Part shown: positions 21,915-33,704 of the stretch, piece after piece
How the letters are laid out: each line of letters starts with the position of its first letter
How positions within the stretch are numbered: position 1 is the stretch's first letter
DNA from: Ceratobasidium sp. AG-K
Lineage: Eukaryota; Basidiomycota; Agaricomycetes; Cantharellales; Ceratobasidiaceae
DNA: 64,000 bases
Direction: 5' to 3'
Assembly: GCA_037039685.1 (NCBI GenBank)
Contig: JAWNGF010000004.1
Span: 1,612,001-1,676,000, forward strand
The notes under the pieces: generated by a model
Seen by the model: the letters and a program-made list of their open reading frames with translations, nothing else
The model's database searches: none
Told to the model about the DNA's origin: nothing
Translations under genes and position numbers: made by a program

Positions 21915-22975
21915 ATGGTCGACTCTTGCTCCGACGACCTCCGTCGGGCTACAGAAAAAGCAATGAGCAACGAAGACGAAGATATGATGCGAGGAACCGT
22001 GATTGGTGGGTAAAGTTTACGGCGTTCGGCTGGGTACTCAGCCATGAGCGTGATAGGCAGCACGGCCCAATGGCTAGCCGACGATCCCAGCGGGGACCGC
22101 AGGAATACACAGGTCCCGGCGTGGGGTGAACATCTAGCGATCAAGTTCGTTCTAGAGCCAATTCTAAAGCGCGCCACATTCAAGAATGAGACCGAGGCAC
22201 GGGAAGGCACCCCTTGGCACTTGATGAGGCATGTGTTAAACATGCTGGCACGAATGGAACTTGTGCGACAAAAAGCTGCCGAGGAGGCCAAGAAGGCCTA
22301 CGATTTGAACGCGAGCTTGAAGAAAGCCAAGGGAAAGGCAACAGGGGTCAGTAGTTCGATTTATCCCGGTAATATCGATTGACCCGGTTGAGCAGGAGGA
22401 TGACATACTACCACTCTCGAGTGATGCAAGAAATACGTTGCGATCTCTAGCGAGTTCAAAGCTATCCACGGTACTTCGGGGGCATTACCTGCTCATCACG
22501 TACGAAATTCGGCGGATGGTAAGATCATATGCTTCATCGTGTGGGGTATACTCAGCCATAAGTTTACTAGCACATTTACGAGAGCTTGCGTAATCGAACG
22601 GCGGGAGTAGACGACCTCATCAAAGCCTACTTTCCCCAAAAGCCAAGCAAGGACTCGTCTGATTTGTATATCTCGATCATGAAGGATGACGAGGAAATCA
22701 ACAAGTACGCTGGCACGCGCACGCTCACATTCAAGCTGTACAAGGATACCGACGTATGGGAGGATGATCTATTGCGAAAGGGCATGACTGAAGACATGAT
22801 GAACGGCGACTCTCCTGGCCCAGACGGATTCTCATACCCCGTCGAGTTCGAAGCCCGGTTTTCTCCGTCTATGGAGTGGCGAAAGCTCGTTGACATTACC
22901 TTGAATTGGTCGAAGGGCGTATTGAACATGGTCAAAGCACTAGACGACATATTCAAACATCCGATCGAGAGCTAA
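21915..22975 (+). CDS. Uncharacterised protein
   Basis: Family not recognised. Exons join in frame across GT-AG introns at 22010-22060, one from GTCAGT to GGTTGAG around 22345-22394, and one from GTAAGA to TTTACTAG near 22518-22569. The joined protein reads ...MRGTVIGG/TAQWLADDPSGD..., then LKKAKGKATG/QEDDILPLSSDARN, then YEIRRM/HIYESLRNRTAGVDDL, and ends ALDDIFKHPIES. It is hydrophilic, rich in Glu/Lys/Asp, with long predicted helices (MRHVLNMLARMELVRQKAA) and no TM segment or signal peptide. The start may lie further upstream. I am fairly sure it is a gene because three introns restore one frame. Confidence 0.62.
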
Positions 22976-23158
22976 ACATGAATGGCCTTTCAACGTTACG
23001 CTCCCCGCCACGATTATCTGCGTTTTTCATCCCAGTTGTACTAATTATCACGTTTATCACTTATAATTAATATTTATGGACCAGAATAGTCGTAAAAAAA
23101 GTGATATAATCGACTAGATACACGGAGAAAGAGACGACAGTACCTTACAAGAGTCCGA

Positions 23159-24383
23159 TTACTGTTCACCCTCCACAACGTCCATAGTGGCGTCATTTTC
23201 GATGGCTGAAGCGGTAGGCGCTGGTTCGTCACCCGTACTAGGTTTACCTGCGCCATCTTTATAACCACATTAGTACTCTGGGTTATAGGAATGATGAACT
23301 AGACCCACCATCCGCCTTGGTATCGGTAGCTAGAGCAGCTTGCTGGGCCTCCTGGGCGCCTTGCTTCAGATTCTGAATCTCATCCAAACCCTTTTGCCGC
23401 TCGACCTTCCACGCCTCTTCCTCCGCAGCCAAGATCCGTTTCGTCTCCTACCAATAAGATCAGTACAAGTAGCCCTCGATCACCAAAGCACATACCGACT
23501 GCCGCTTTTCCAAAAATGCCTTTTGCTGCGGTAACAATACCGCCGGCAAAAAGTACACAGGCGGACCATCAGGGCGGTTGGGACCCGCAGCCCGCGGCGG
23601 GATTGGCAAAAACTGAGAAACCTGCTTGGCTGTGGGCGCAGCCTCATCGGCCATGCTCGCATCTGCGGAAGGGTCAAAGGTAAAGTCGGAAGGAATGTTA
23701 TCGGTAGTAATCAAGAAGTTGGCTAGTGCTGGCAGTGTCGCTTGTCGTTGGCGAATCTGTTCACCGTGTGAGTTGCGAGATATGAGATAGAAGGAAGAAG
23801 CGTACCATGCTATCCTTGAGGGCAAGCTCTTCTTCTCGTTGGTGCGCCTTGGACCGTTGTTTCTTGGACTCAGACTCCATGCGCACCTGGTCTTTGCGCC
23901 GAGTCAGTTCACGCGCGAGGCGGTCCTCCACTTCTGCGCGTCGTTTTGCCTGTAGCACTGTTAGTCACTTGTTGATAGGTTTATTAAGGACGCTTACTGT
24001 TTCGGTACTGGCACGGGCCTTGTCCTCGTCCTTGGCCTTTTTCAACGTCCCCAAGACCATGCCAAACACCGAACGTCCCTTTTTGCGTGGCTCAGCGGCC
24101 ATTTCGATTCTCGGTCGTTTCTTTGGCTGTGATTCTATACAAATATCGTAAGTAGGTTATGGTAGATTAATATCCTGTGAACTCACCGGCAGTATCCATT
24201 TTCTCGTCACCAGCTGTGGGTGCAACATTAGCGTCACCTGCGCCATTTGGCGTTGGTTCAATTACAATGTCTTGCTGGGCGGGCGGGGCAGTGGTTTCGG
24301 GAGCAGCGGATCTATTGGGGTTAAATAGGTCAGTTTGAGTTTGAACTGGCTTGTGTACTGTTTACGACGTACTCGGACTGCAT
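23159..24383 (-). CDS. Pinin/SDK/MemA domain protein
   Basis: Minus strand, ATG at 24381-24383, TAA at 23159-23161, five or so exons. After an N-terminal Pro/Ala-rich part come a basic nuclear-localisation-like stretch (SQPKKRPRIEMAAEPRKKGR) and the pinin/SDK/MemA core SVFGMVLGTLKKAKDEDKA. Then follows a charged coiled coil (KRRAEVEDRLARELTRRK, KKQRSKAHQREEELALKDS), then RQRQATLPALANFLITTD and PPVYFLPAVLLPQQKAFLEK. Human pinin is an exon-junction/apoptosis-splicing associated factor; a role in mRNA processing is inferred from the family. The fungal protein is shorter than animal pinin and lacks the RS-rich tail, as far as I can see. Confidence 0.82.
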
Positions 24384-25702
24384 CGCGGTCGGGAAACAAG
24401 TACACAAGGCAGATTATGCCACGTGACTGGATGAACAAACCATTTCACATGGGTTTGTCATCCGTCGATCCTCTTGTGCTCGACCCGACAAAAGCCTATG
24501 TCGGCGAGTTTGTAACCATTACTCGCACACTTGAACCTTCCGGATATCTCTACCCCCTCAAACTTCAAGCTACATATCGGACGTTCTGATGATAGGAAGT
24601 TCGCTCGTTCAGTTACCAATGTACCCGCCCCAGCCTGCTCTAGTCAGTTATCAGGCACAACAGGCCGCCATCAACATACGAGCCTTCGCTTACGCACCGA
24701 GACAATCGTATACTTCCGGAATCTTATCCACATTGACGAGGCTTGGTCCACGGTGCCTGTATATAGCTTCCTTGGGCCATGGTGGCTTCAATCAATCAGA
24801 CATTTGCCTCATCTGGCTCTCCGTCGCCAAGAGCGCGACTCGGTGCCTATTTTGTCAGCTTGGGGAATAAAGGCCAGAACACATTGTCTCGGTGTTATAT
24901 TACTTCCGATGTATCTTTAACTCAAGTCTCGGACAGGTTCATCAATCTCATGACAAGTAAACCCAAGAGACAACGCAAATTGTCGTCAACCAAGGTACCA
25001 TCTGAGTCGGAGACTTGGCGCTCAACTCGCTTCCTGAACGATCGAGAGCTTAATTTCATTATTCCAGGCCGGTTATTGGAGGATCGTAGCCTCGGGCCGC
25101 ACAAGTTGACATGTCCATGTGGATTGCTTTTTGTAATGTCTCGGGATTTAAACGGGCGGGCTGAGCGCCGTGCTTCGAGCACGGCGTGGAACGACGAGCC
25201 TGACGGATCTGTGATAAAAATTCAAGGTGGGTATCCAGGGGTGATACAACTTGGGAAACAGCAGACTTGTTCACCCCCAGTAATTTGGAAATCGCAAAGG
25301 AAGACGCTCTTGGCGCGGGACAAAATTGGGTATTGCGCTCATTTCGAGTGTCATTTGAGAAATCCTGGAATGTCTGGTGTATTCCTCCATTTCGGCCGCT
25401 CAACAATCTCGTAAGATGATCAATTTAGATTACCTGTCAGCTGATGAAAGGAATGGTGGCTTGGCTGTATCCATCTAGAATAGATACATCCGCCGAGCAA
25501 AACAATTCTGTTGAAGACGCGTATCGCAATGTTAGATTGATATTCAAGTCGGCGCTCATTGCCAAGAGGATGCTAAACACGCCCTTGGTTTGGCGTACCT
25601 GACATTTGTTTGGCGAGAGCATACACTCAGCTATATTTAAGCTCATTGTCAGGAGATAGTTTCAGCAACAGCATCCTCACACCCTTTCCAACAGACGTTA
25701 CA
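24384..25702. other. Intergenic, 1.3 kb; possible decayed element
   Basis: Upstream of both the pinin-like gene (-) and laccase (+). A 211-codon open frame (24779-25414, +) has no recognisable domain. On the minus strand near 25.2-25.3 kb the words FAISKLLGVNKSAVSQVV resemble a helix-turn-helix of a transposase or regulator, but the surrounding frame is short. AT-rich sequence just before 25.7 kb is the likely laccase promoter (TATATTTAA at about 25632). Confidence 0.4.
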
Positions 25703-28140
25703 ATGCTGCGTCCTTCCCTCTTTTTACTTGCTTTCATAGCCCGCTCGGCTTCCGGAGCTTTCGTCGACTACACGCTGAATATCGTCAACACTCAAATCAG
25801 TCCTGACGGCTTCAGTCGCAAGGCTTCGCTCGTCAACGGCCAGTTTCCTGGCACGGTGCTCTTTGCCAATAAGGGAGATGTCTTGCGCAACACTGTCGTC
25901 AACCAACTAACAGATCCGACAATGCGGCGTTCGACTACGATTGTGAGCTGAACCCCACCTTTTCACATCAAGCATTGACATTTTGGGCAGCACTGGCATG
26001 GGCTCTACCAGCGTACCACCGCTTACGAAGACGGTCCTGCTTTCGTGACTCAGTGTCCAATCTCCCCCAATTCGACCTACCGATACGTTATTCCTCTCCT
26101 TGATCAAGCTGGGACTCACTGGTGAGGCCGATGAATCATGTCCCCATCTAGATGAGGATCTGATGCGTTGGACAGGTACCACTCTCACCTTGGAAGCCAG
26201 TATGTTGATGGGGTACGGAGCGCTATCGTCGTTTACGGTTCGTTCGCTTCACGTGTTAGGTGAACGCAGCTGATATTCCACTGACAACAGATCCGGAAGA
26301 TCCTCACAAGGCTCTATACGGCAAGGTTTCTGTATTTACCTCTGAACTCAAGTCGCTGAGTATATGCGCAGATGTCGACGACGCATCGACCGTCATCCAG
26401 CTTTCAGACTGGTATCACAAACCTGCACCAGCTATGGGGGAAGAGTATTTTGAAAGCGGGAGCGAACCGTGAGCCCTCAATCCTCCCGATTTTGGGCGTT
26501 CTGCTGAGACTTGTATAGGGTACCTGATAGTGGCTTGATCAATGGTCGTGGGCGATACAATGGCGGCCCTGCAGCTCCATGGTCTGTCTTCACCGTGCAG
26601 AAAGGCAAACGGTACCGATTCCGTGTGGTCAACAACGGAGCACTGGGGTACTACACTTTCCAAATTGATGGCCACCCTCTTACTATCATTGAAGCTGATG
26701 GTATGTGCGACCTAGATATACCTAGCTCAATAATTTACTTACATTGGCTCGGGGCTTTAGGCCTTCCTCATCGTCCTCTTATTGTTAACTCGCTCGATAT
26801 TCACCCCGGAGAGCGCTACTCGATCGTTGTAAGTTATTTACATGGGGACTACACACTTGGGGCGTTCATGCTGACCATTGGTCCGAAAGGTTGAGGCTAA
26901 CCAAACTATTGGAAACTACTGGATCCGGGCCCCTATAACCGCTCGCCGAAGCAGTAGTACACGTACGTATATCGACTACTTGGGAACACTCATGCTCAAC
27001 AGCGTATTATCCTAGTAAATCCTGAGCTCGTAAAGGCAGTTCTGCGCTATGAAGGTGCACCGGCAAGCGACCCCACCACCTCCAAGGTTTCGGGGACTAA
27101 ATTAGACCAGAACTTGTTGAAGGTTGAGATATTCCGAGCATCCTGTTAAGGCTTCCTAACGCGTCCTGTATTGGTAGCCGGTCGAAAACCCTGGTGCTCC
27201 AGGTGGAAGTGGGCCTGTAAGTTATCGATTATTATCTATATGGTTCAATAGTGAAGTGATTTGCGTAGGCTGACGTCGTTATTGACCTTGATTATGGCGG
27301 TGTAAGCGGAGGCAAAACCGGGTGGCAAGTCAACGGCAGCTCGTATAAGTCGCCGGCCTTGCCCACTCTGCTCAAGATTCTCTCCAATAACGCGAGTACT
27401 AATGCAGACTTCGCTCGATCTGAGAATACTATTGTATTGCCCTTCAACAAGGTCATTGAGCTGAAGATCCATGGCTCATCTAATGTGGGTCGGCGGTGAT
27501 GGGGACTGGCTGAGACTGACACCATCATACAGGGATTTTTCCACCCATGGCATCTTCATGGTGTAAGTTCTCATAGTTCAATGACCAAATCACTTCTGAT
27601 TGTTCTCTCTAGCATAGTTTCGATATCATCGAGAATGGTGGAGCAGTCAATTATGTGGATCCCCCTCGCAAGGATGTTGTCCCCGTTGGCGGAGGTACTG
27701 CAAGGATTCGGTTCAAGACCGACAATCCCGGTGAGTTCCTCCTACCTCTTGCGAAAAGATATGCTAACATCTGCTATAGGTCCTTGGTATGTTTGACACC
27801 TATTTCTACTGTTATAATTCGTTCATAAACGGCTCTTTAATTAGGTTCCTCCATTGCCACATCGACTGGCATCTCGAGGCAAGTACCAAATCCCTCTAGG
27901 AGATCGTTCGCTAACTTAGTTTATTTGATAATAATTTACTGCTGGTTTGATCTCTAGGCTGGTAAGTTTTCCATAGCTTTGGAGTGGGAGGCACCTCATT
28001 GATGCCTTTGCATAGGACTCGCCGTTGTATTTGCAGAGGCCCCCAACGAACAGCGCAACGGCCCACTGGTAATCCAGCCTTCGCCGGGCTGGTATGAATT
28101 GTGCCCTAAATATGCTGCCTTGCCTCCTGCTCTCCAGTAA
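25703..28140 (+). CDS. Laccase (multicopper oxidase), secreted
   Basis: A gene with more than a dozen introns, from signal peptide MLRPSLFLLAFIARSASGA to TAA at 28138-28140. All four laccase copper motifs are present: HWHGLYQ, HWYHSHLGSQ (split by an intron), HPWHLHGHSF and HCHIDWHLEAGLA. Between them lie the standard blocks DDASTVIQLSDWYH, SGLINGRGRYNGG, YRFRVVNNG, PHRPLIVNSLDIHPGERYS and VIDLDYGG. The residue ten positions after the T1 Cys is Leu, where many Trametes enzymes have Phe. The exon joining LY to DVDDAS uses a GC-AG intron (26321-26371). The enzyme oxidises phenols with reduction of O2 to water, outside the cell. It looks intact and convergent with the next gene, 89 bp apart. Confidence 0.95.
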
Positions 28141-28229
28141 ATGAGTGGAAGGTGTCAAACGCACAATTTCATACTATTTCCTCGAGAGAGTGTAGCTTGG
28201 TTACTCTTGCGCAGATAAATGCAGTTTAT

Positions 28230-29445
28230 TTACTTCTTCTTGCGTCCTTTACCCCCACCCGACTTTGGAATATGCCCGCTCCCGCTTCCTCCACTCTCCA
28301 TGACACCTGCGACTGCGGGGGCAACACTCACACCTTGAGAATATCCCGCTGTAGCACCTTCCTTCCTACCCTTTCCACGCCCTTTGCGCCCTTGACCAAA
28401 AGTAACGTACGTTCTCTCCCGTTTCTTGATCCAACGTTCGGGATCTGGCAATGGTGTAACACCGAGCACGACGTGTTTCGGAAGCCGACCTTTGCGAGGG
28501 CCTTTTGTAGGTGCGGGCACAGGTGCGGCTTCAGGAGCAGGCTTTTGCGTTGCTGCCGTTGGAAGCGTAGTAGTAACAGCTGTAGGAGGAGCCGGTGCTG
28601 GTGCGTCTTCTAGCTGAGAAACGTTGACGCCGGATGTGCGTAACGAGTCGTAGAACCCGGATTGAAGAAAGTCAATATGGTTTTGGACTGCTGCGAGATT
28701 TGTTGTAATATCATTTTGTTCCTCCGCGTCCTTGGGGGAGGCTTAGTCTCAAATGGTCCACACGGCGAAGTTCCGAAATACTTACAAGTTCGCCCTCATC
28801 CAGTAGACGGTCGTATATCTCCTTCGCAGTGCTGTAGTCACCAAGCCTATAAGACTAAATCTTGGCGTGAGTTTGGTGCTCGTAATATGGTTATTGGACT
28901 TACAATTTGCGCCTCGAGATGAGATATCCCTCCACTTGCTGCGCCATCCTTTTCCTTCACTTGATCTACAATCACCTTGGCTTCTGCCTCCTTATGCAAG
29001 CGATAAAGTAAATAAGCCTTCTCCAGCTCTTTCGAAGAGCTTGCCAAGCCAGTACCGCTGGCCATGGACTCCACAATTTCAAAGGCACGAGCATATTGAT
29101 CGGTTTGAAGGAGAATGAACAACTTGGTTTGAATCACGTCGATGTCATCCGGCTTGAGGCGCAAGACTATATCCCGAGCATATAATAAGATTTATGACGA
29201 TAACGCTGCGTATCGTACGCACTTTTGTCGCAAGTCTTGATAGCATTCGCATGGTGACCTCCATCAATCTGGGCGCACAGCGACGCGAATAACTGCTTGA
29301 CTCGGACTTCGGTTGGCTTAGGGGTTTTAGACGAAGCAGGGTCAAGGGTATAGATATTTCGACGCGGATTGTAATTTCCTTTCTTCTCTCCTGGAGGGGG
29401 CTTTTGTCCTTTCTTCGTGGCGGTAGCGAAAGCTTTTGGAGGCAT
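28230..29445 (-). CDS. SRP72: SRP72, signal recognition particle subunit, internally shortened
   Basis: ATG at 29443-29445, four exons, about 350 residues, stop at 28230-28232. The N-terminal part has the first TPR helices: VKQLFASLCAQIDGGHH, LKPDDIDVIQTKLFILLQTD, KELEKAYLLYRLHKEAEAK, then YRLGDYSTAKEIYDRLLDE and NDITTNLAAVQNHIDFLQ. The C terminus carries the 7SL-RNA-binding signature: GRLPKHVVLGVTPLPDPERW followed by IKKRERTYV, a Gly/Lys-rich stretch and KEGATAGYSQG. Known SRP72 proteins are about 560-670 residues with many more TPRs in between. Here the sequence passes from the early TPRs straight to a Pro/Ala linker and the RNA-binding tail inside one exon, with no intron or space for the missing repeats. 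SRP72 with SRP68 binds 7SL RNA and is needed for co-translational targeting to the ER. Confidence 0.85.
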
Positions 29446-29791
29446 GGTGGTCGGGTCTCGTCAGCGCTTGTACATTTCTAATCCTGATTACGTTTGGCCT
29501 TATGATTCTGTTCCACTTTCAGTGATCTATCAACGGTCACCGGTCGTCACGCCCTCTCAAATATTGCGAGGGCATTCGTTTTTCAGCTGTGTGTGTGCCG
29601 GCGCCGAGTCAACCTAGTTACGAAAATATAATACACTCCCCCTTCTGACTTGCTCTGATGCGATGCTCAATCAATCTTGAAGTCATCTCGGTCATTCTTG
29701 CACAGCGTGATGACCTCACTTCGGCCCCGAATATCCTATGCAATATATAGGCATACCCAACCAACTCTTGCTTAGGAAAAAACACTCTACT
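29446..29791. promoter_or_regulatory. Divergent promoter of SRP72 and the RtcB-like gene
   Basis: 346 bp separate two start codons pointing apart, so both promoters must lie here. TATATAGG at about 29745 is a candidate TATA element for the + strand gene, just upstream of ATG 29792. Confidence 0.45.
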
Positions 29792-31422
29792 ATGCCTTCG
29801 AACTCAAGACCCATAACTATCATTTTGAATGCGAACCAATCTAAGCGATCGACCTACCTACTACCTCTTTCTCCTCCTACGCAATCTCAACACGCCCTCA
29901 TACTTACCGAAGCACGCAACAAGTTCCGACTCAAACCTCTCTCACAAATCTATCTGAAGGGTGGAACACCATTTCTGCCTGACCAGACGCTTCATCAGGA
30001 CGTACGCGAGGTTTGGGTAGGCAAGGGCGAACCCTATGTCGGGAAGGACGCCCCCGCACCCGGAGCACAAACTTCGACCGGAGAGGGAGTTAGGGTGGAC
30101 GTTATTGCTGAAGAGAGCTATGTGAATCCAGAGTCTGTGGCACAGCTCAAAGCAGTGGCTGCGTTAGAAGGCGTTGTGTAAGTCCGCTCTGTGCACTCCG
30201 TACATGTGGATTGCGATTGACAAGTCTATAGGGCAGCTATAGGGATGCCTGATTTACACCCTGGAAACCGATTTCCCGTTGGATGTGCGATCGCGGCAAA
30301 TGGAATATACCCTGCCCTGATAGGAACAGACGTAGGTTGTGGCATTGCACTCTACCGACTCGCATCCACGCCCTCTCGATTTGTGCCATCTAAGCTCGCA
30401 GCGAGTCTTCGAGGATTAGATGACCCTTGGAGCGGTGACGTCGCCGGCTGGTTAGCCGATAGGGGAGTGGATCAAGAATCCGAGTTCGACAAAGGATCGC
30501 TGGGGACTGTCGGTGCCGGGAACCATTTTGCGGAGGTGTGTACAGTGGAGGAAATCAAGGATGTGGAAGCTTGTGAGCGAATTGGTGTGAAGCAAGGTGT
30601 CGTATACCTACTAGGTAATTATATTTCTGTGTTTTATACTATAAGCTAATATTTTTTGTGGTAGTCCATACCGGTTCCAGAGGGCTTGGCAAATCTATCC
30701 TCCAAGCTCACTCGCAAACCGACTCGAACCCGTACTATGCGATGAACTCTCTAGAACTGGATGCGTATCTCGCGGAACATGAGTATGCGGTTCGCTGGGC
30801 AGTCGCGAATCGCGACTTGGTCGCGTACCGAATTGCGTCTTGTTTGGGTCTCACTGAAGAGGGCAACGGCCGAGTCGACGGCAGCGAAGGAGAACGGGCC
30901 AAACCGACTATGCCTGACAAACTGGTTGACGTAACACACAACTCGGTGACAAAACATACCCTCAGTATCGGAAATAAGGGACCGCAAGAAGTTTGGATCC
31001 ATCGCAAAGGAGCTGCACCAGCCGACAAGGGCATCGCACCTTGCCCTGGAAGTCGAGGAGACTTTAGTTGGCTTCTCCAACCAATTGGAGATGGAAATGA
31101 TAACGGTCAGTCAATCCCAATCTCGTTCGAATAACGTCGTAAACTGAATGAGCGTCTAGCGTATTCACTAGCGCATGGTGCCGGCCGACTACATCCCCGC
31201 GGGGCCGCAACGTTGCACAAGAATGTCCCTACGAGCACTACTAGTCTTGGGAGTGAGGTAGTATGTACCGATACGGCGCTAATGATGGAGGAACGACCTG
31301 AGGCATACAAGGGCGTTCAGGCGGTGGTGGATGATCTCGAAAAGCGAGGCTGCGCGAGGGGAATTGCTAAATTGAGGCCCGTGGTGACGTACAAAGTAAG
31401 AGATGAGAACACAAGGAAATAA
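29792..31422 (+). CDS. RtcB-type RNA ligase, resembling the release-factor-H-coupled branch
   Basis: Four exons (introns 30178-30231, 30615-30664, about 31106-31159). The metal and nucleophile motifs of RtcB are all in place: GTDVGCGI (Asp and Cys ligands), GAGNHFAEV, VHTGSRGLGK, VTHNSVTKH and, after the last intron, SLAHGAGRLHPRGAA, in which the His of HGAGR is the residue that is guanylylated in the archaeal enzyme. The early block AIGMPDLHPGNRFPVGCAIA looks like the bacterial PrfH-coupled RtcB-like group rather than the archaeal/metazoan tRNA ligase. RtcB enzymes join 3'-phosphate (or 2',3'-cyclic phosphate) to 5'-OH RNA ends using GTP and Mn2+. Fungal tRNA splicing normally uses Trl1, so the substrate here is unknown. 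An in-frame ATG also exists at 29738; 29792 fits better with the conserved start. Confidence 0.87.
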
Positions 31423-31557
31423 CTGGTGGAAAATATGGTTCTTTGGTGCGTTGAGGTTTGAGCCAGATTGAAATTGAACAGGACAGTATATGCGCTTCAT
31501 GTGATTGTTGAAGTATCATTATGTACAATTATCTGAAACATGCAGCCACTGGGAAGT

Positions 31558-32595
31558 TCATTTCCTGCCCACTTGACCATGCTCGTGTTCGGCAAATTTC
31601 TCCCACTCGCCTGAGTCCATATCATATGATTCCCCTTCCGTGCTTGGGAAGCTGGTGTCCTTGACCGCCTTAGCATAAGCTTCCACACCTGCGGATGCTG
31701 CGGTCCCGATATCCGCAAACCTCCTCACAAACTTGGCCTTGTGGCCTGACCAAACTCCAAGCGCGTCGTCTTGAACAAGCACCTGTCCATCGCATCGCGG
31801 ACCAGCGCCAATCCCAATCGTAGGTATACGCAGGCGTTGAGTTATGTGCCCAGCAAGTGCATGGGGCACTGCTTCCATAAGAAGAGAAAACGCTCCGGCT
31901 TGCTGTAGCTCGTCTGCCGCATGCACAAGTTCAATTGCGCTCGCAGCATCCTTTCCTTGGACGCGGTAACCAGACAATGCAGCGTGCCGTTGAGGAAGTA
32001 GTCCGATATGTGCCATAACCGGTATTCCGATGTTTGCTAGAGCCTTTATGGTCGGCACCACCTCCTTCCCTCCTTCAATCTTGACCGCTTCGACACCACC
32101 TTCTCGTACCATTCGTACAGCGGAACGCATGGCATCTTCTACACTGGCATGATATGTTCCAAAGGGCATGTCGGCCATGAGTAGAGGTGCATGAGAGCCT
32201 CGAGCGACAGCGCGGACGTGATGGAGCATTTCGTCTAGCGTGAGGCGCGTTGTGGAGTCATATCCGAGGGCGACCTGGGCAAGGCTGTCGCCGACGAGAG
32301 TAATATCGATATCCGCACGCTCGCATCGAACTGCACTAGGATAGTCGTATGCTGTAAGCATGGTAATTGGAGTTCCCTTTTGTTTGAGTGCATAGAGCTT
32401 TTGAATGGTGACCTTTTTTCGTACTGAGGTTGGGTGAGTAGGTCTCGGCTAGATGCAATAAGATGGAGGTGTACCGTGTGACTCCTTTGATTCTGGTCTT
32501 ACACTCATCCATCTTTTCAACGTGCAACTACTACGAGTGTTTAGAGGGAAGTTTGAAGTGGGCAGACAGAGCCTCAGGCCAACGCGAGGAGTCAT
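31558..32595 (-). CDS. panB: Ketopantoate hydroxymethyltransferase (PanB), mitochondrial
   Basis: Catalyses transfer of a hydroxymethyl group from methylene-tetrahydrofolate to alpha-ketoisovalerate, giving ketopantoate (first committed step of pantothenate/CoA synthesis; yeast ECM31). Two exons with one intron at 32449-32502. Exon 1 (31 codons from ATG 32595) is Arg/Ser/Leu-rich without acidic residues, a good mitochondrial presequence (MTPRVGLRLCLPTSNFPLN). The mature part begins VRKKVTIQKLYALKQKG and contains MLTAYDYPSA, the GDSLAQVALGYDSTTRLT block, MADMPFGTYHAS, GVEAVKIEGGKEV, MAHIGLLPQ, and PTIGIGAGPRCDGQVLVQDD, all canonical. About 327 residues, intact. It converges with the RtcB-like gene, 135 bp between stops. 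Confidence 0.95.
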
Positions 32596-33704
32596 GGCTG
32601 GGGGAGTGGGTAGCGCAGGATGAAGCAGAAATCGATATCAGTGAGACCGAGTCGAATACGGGCTCTTATAGCCAGTTATACAAGAACCCAACGGTAGCAG
32701 CCAAAATGTCGGATGGTGGTGGCATGAGACGAGATTTATGAATGGGACCATCCGCGATCCGGAGACTCCCTGCCGGATATCATTCACGTGCACGTGATGA
32801 CTTTCGTGTGTAGTTATGTAAGAAATGACTAGCTCCTAACTCGTTTGTGGTCCACAGCACCATGCAGATCGATAGACCGGTAGAGCAATTCTGCGCAGGG
32901 TCTAGTTAGCTTATGCACGACCATGTTGGTCAGCAAAGACGAAGGTCAAGACGCACGCACACCGTCACTACAACAGGATAATACAGACATGTTGAGTCCA
33001 CCCTCATCTTCATACCATATTGCTTCGCCATGCGAAGTTTCTGTGGCAATATCGGCCCCCCTCATCCTGAAATGCGCGAGTCTAGTCTGTCGACCCTGGC
33101 ATGACCACGGGTCGTGGACCCTGTGCAACAACGTCACAGTGGTCTATCAATCTGCATGGTGCTGTAACCCCTGTATGCATAACCTCCAAACGCAAAAGCG
33201 TCAAGGATCCTCCCACGAATCTCACCACTCATTCACCACTCAATCCTAGCCTTGTAACTTCGATGCCGGTTGGGGATGAATGCCAAGCTGTGCGTGATAT
33301 CTTTAAGATTGTCCCAAAGCTTAAGTGAGCTTGTACTTACATTTATAACGCCTGAAGGAAGCTTCCCATTGGTACGAGTATTGAGATCTATGAGGCAGCA
33401 CGTCTTGGAATTCCAACTTACGAGCGGGCTCGTATCAGTTAAGGCAGCCTTGTAACCAACAAAGCTGGGTGTAACGTTCAATTAGAACTGGCTATATGCG
33501 TGCATTTATTTGTTGAGCAGCTTATTCATCATGCAAATCATGCTATTTCATTAGTTTCCACCCTCTCTCCAATAAATATTTGAAACAGACAACACCGAAT
33601 GGGTTAGAAACGCGCAGAGAATTGTACCAGAACGAGGAACATCCTAAGACCCTTAGGCACAGCTCCGCATTCATTCAATCTGTCCAGGACGATACTAGTA
33701 TCGT
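32596..33704. other. Intergenic, 1.1 kb without a supported gene
   Basis: Promoter side of panB, then unique sequence with short ORFs only. Confidence 0.4.

Noticed and set aside
25059..25406. Transposase-like helix-turn-helix (SKLLGVNKSAVSQVV) on the minus strand
   Set aside because: Only one short motif, no catalytic residues or terminal repeats around it; could be chance.
24779..25414. 211-codon + strand frame between pinin and laccase genes
   Set aside because: No recognisable domain and no intron context; composition not protein-like.
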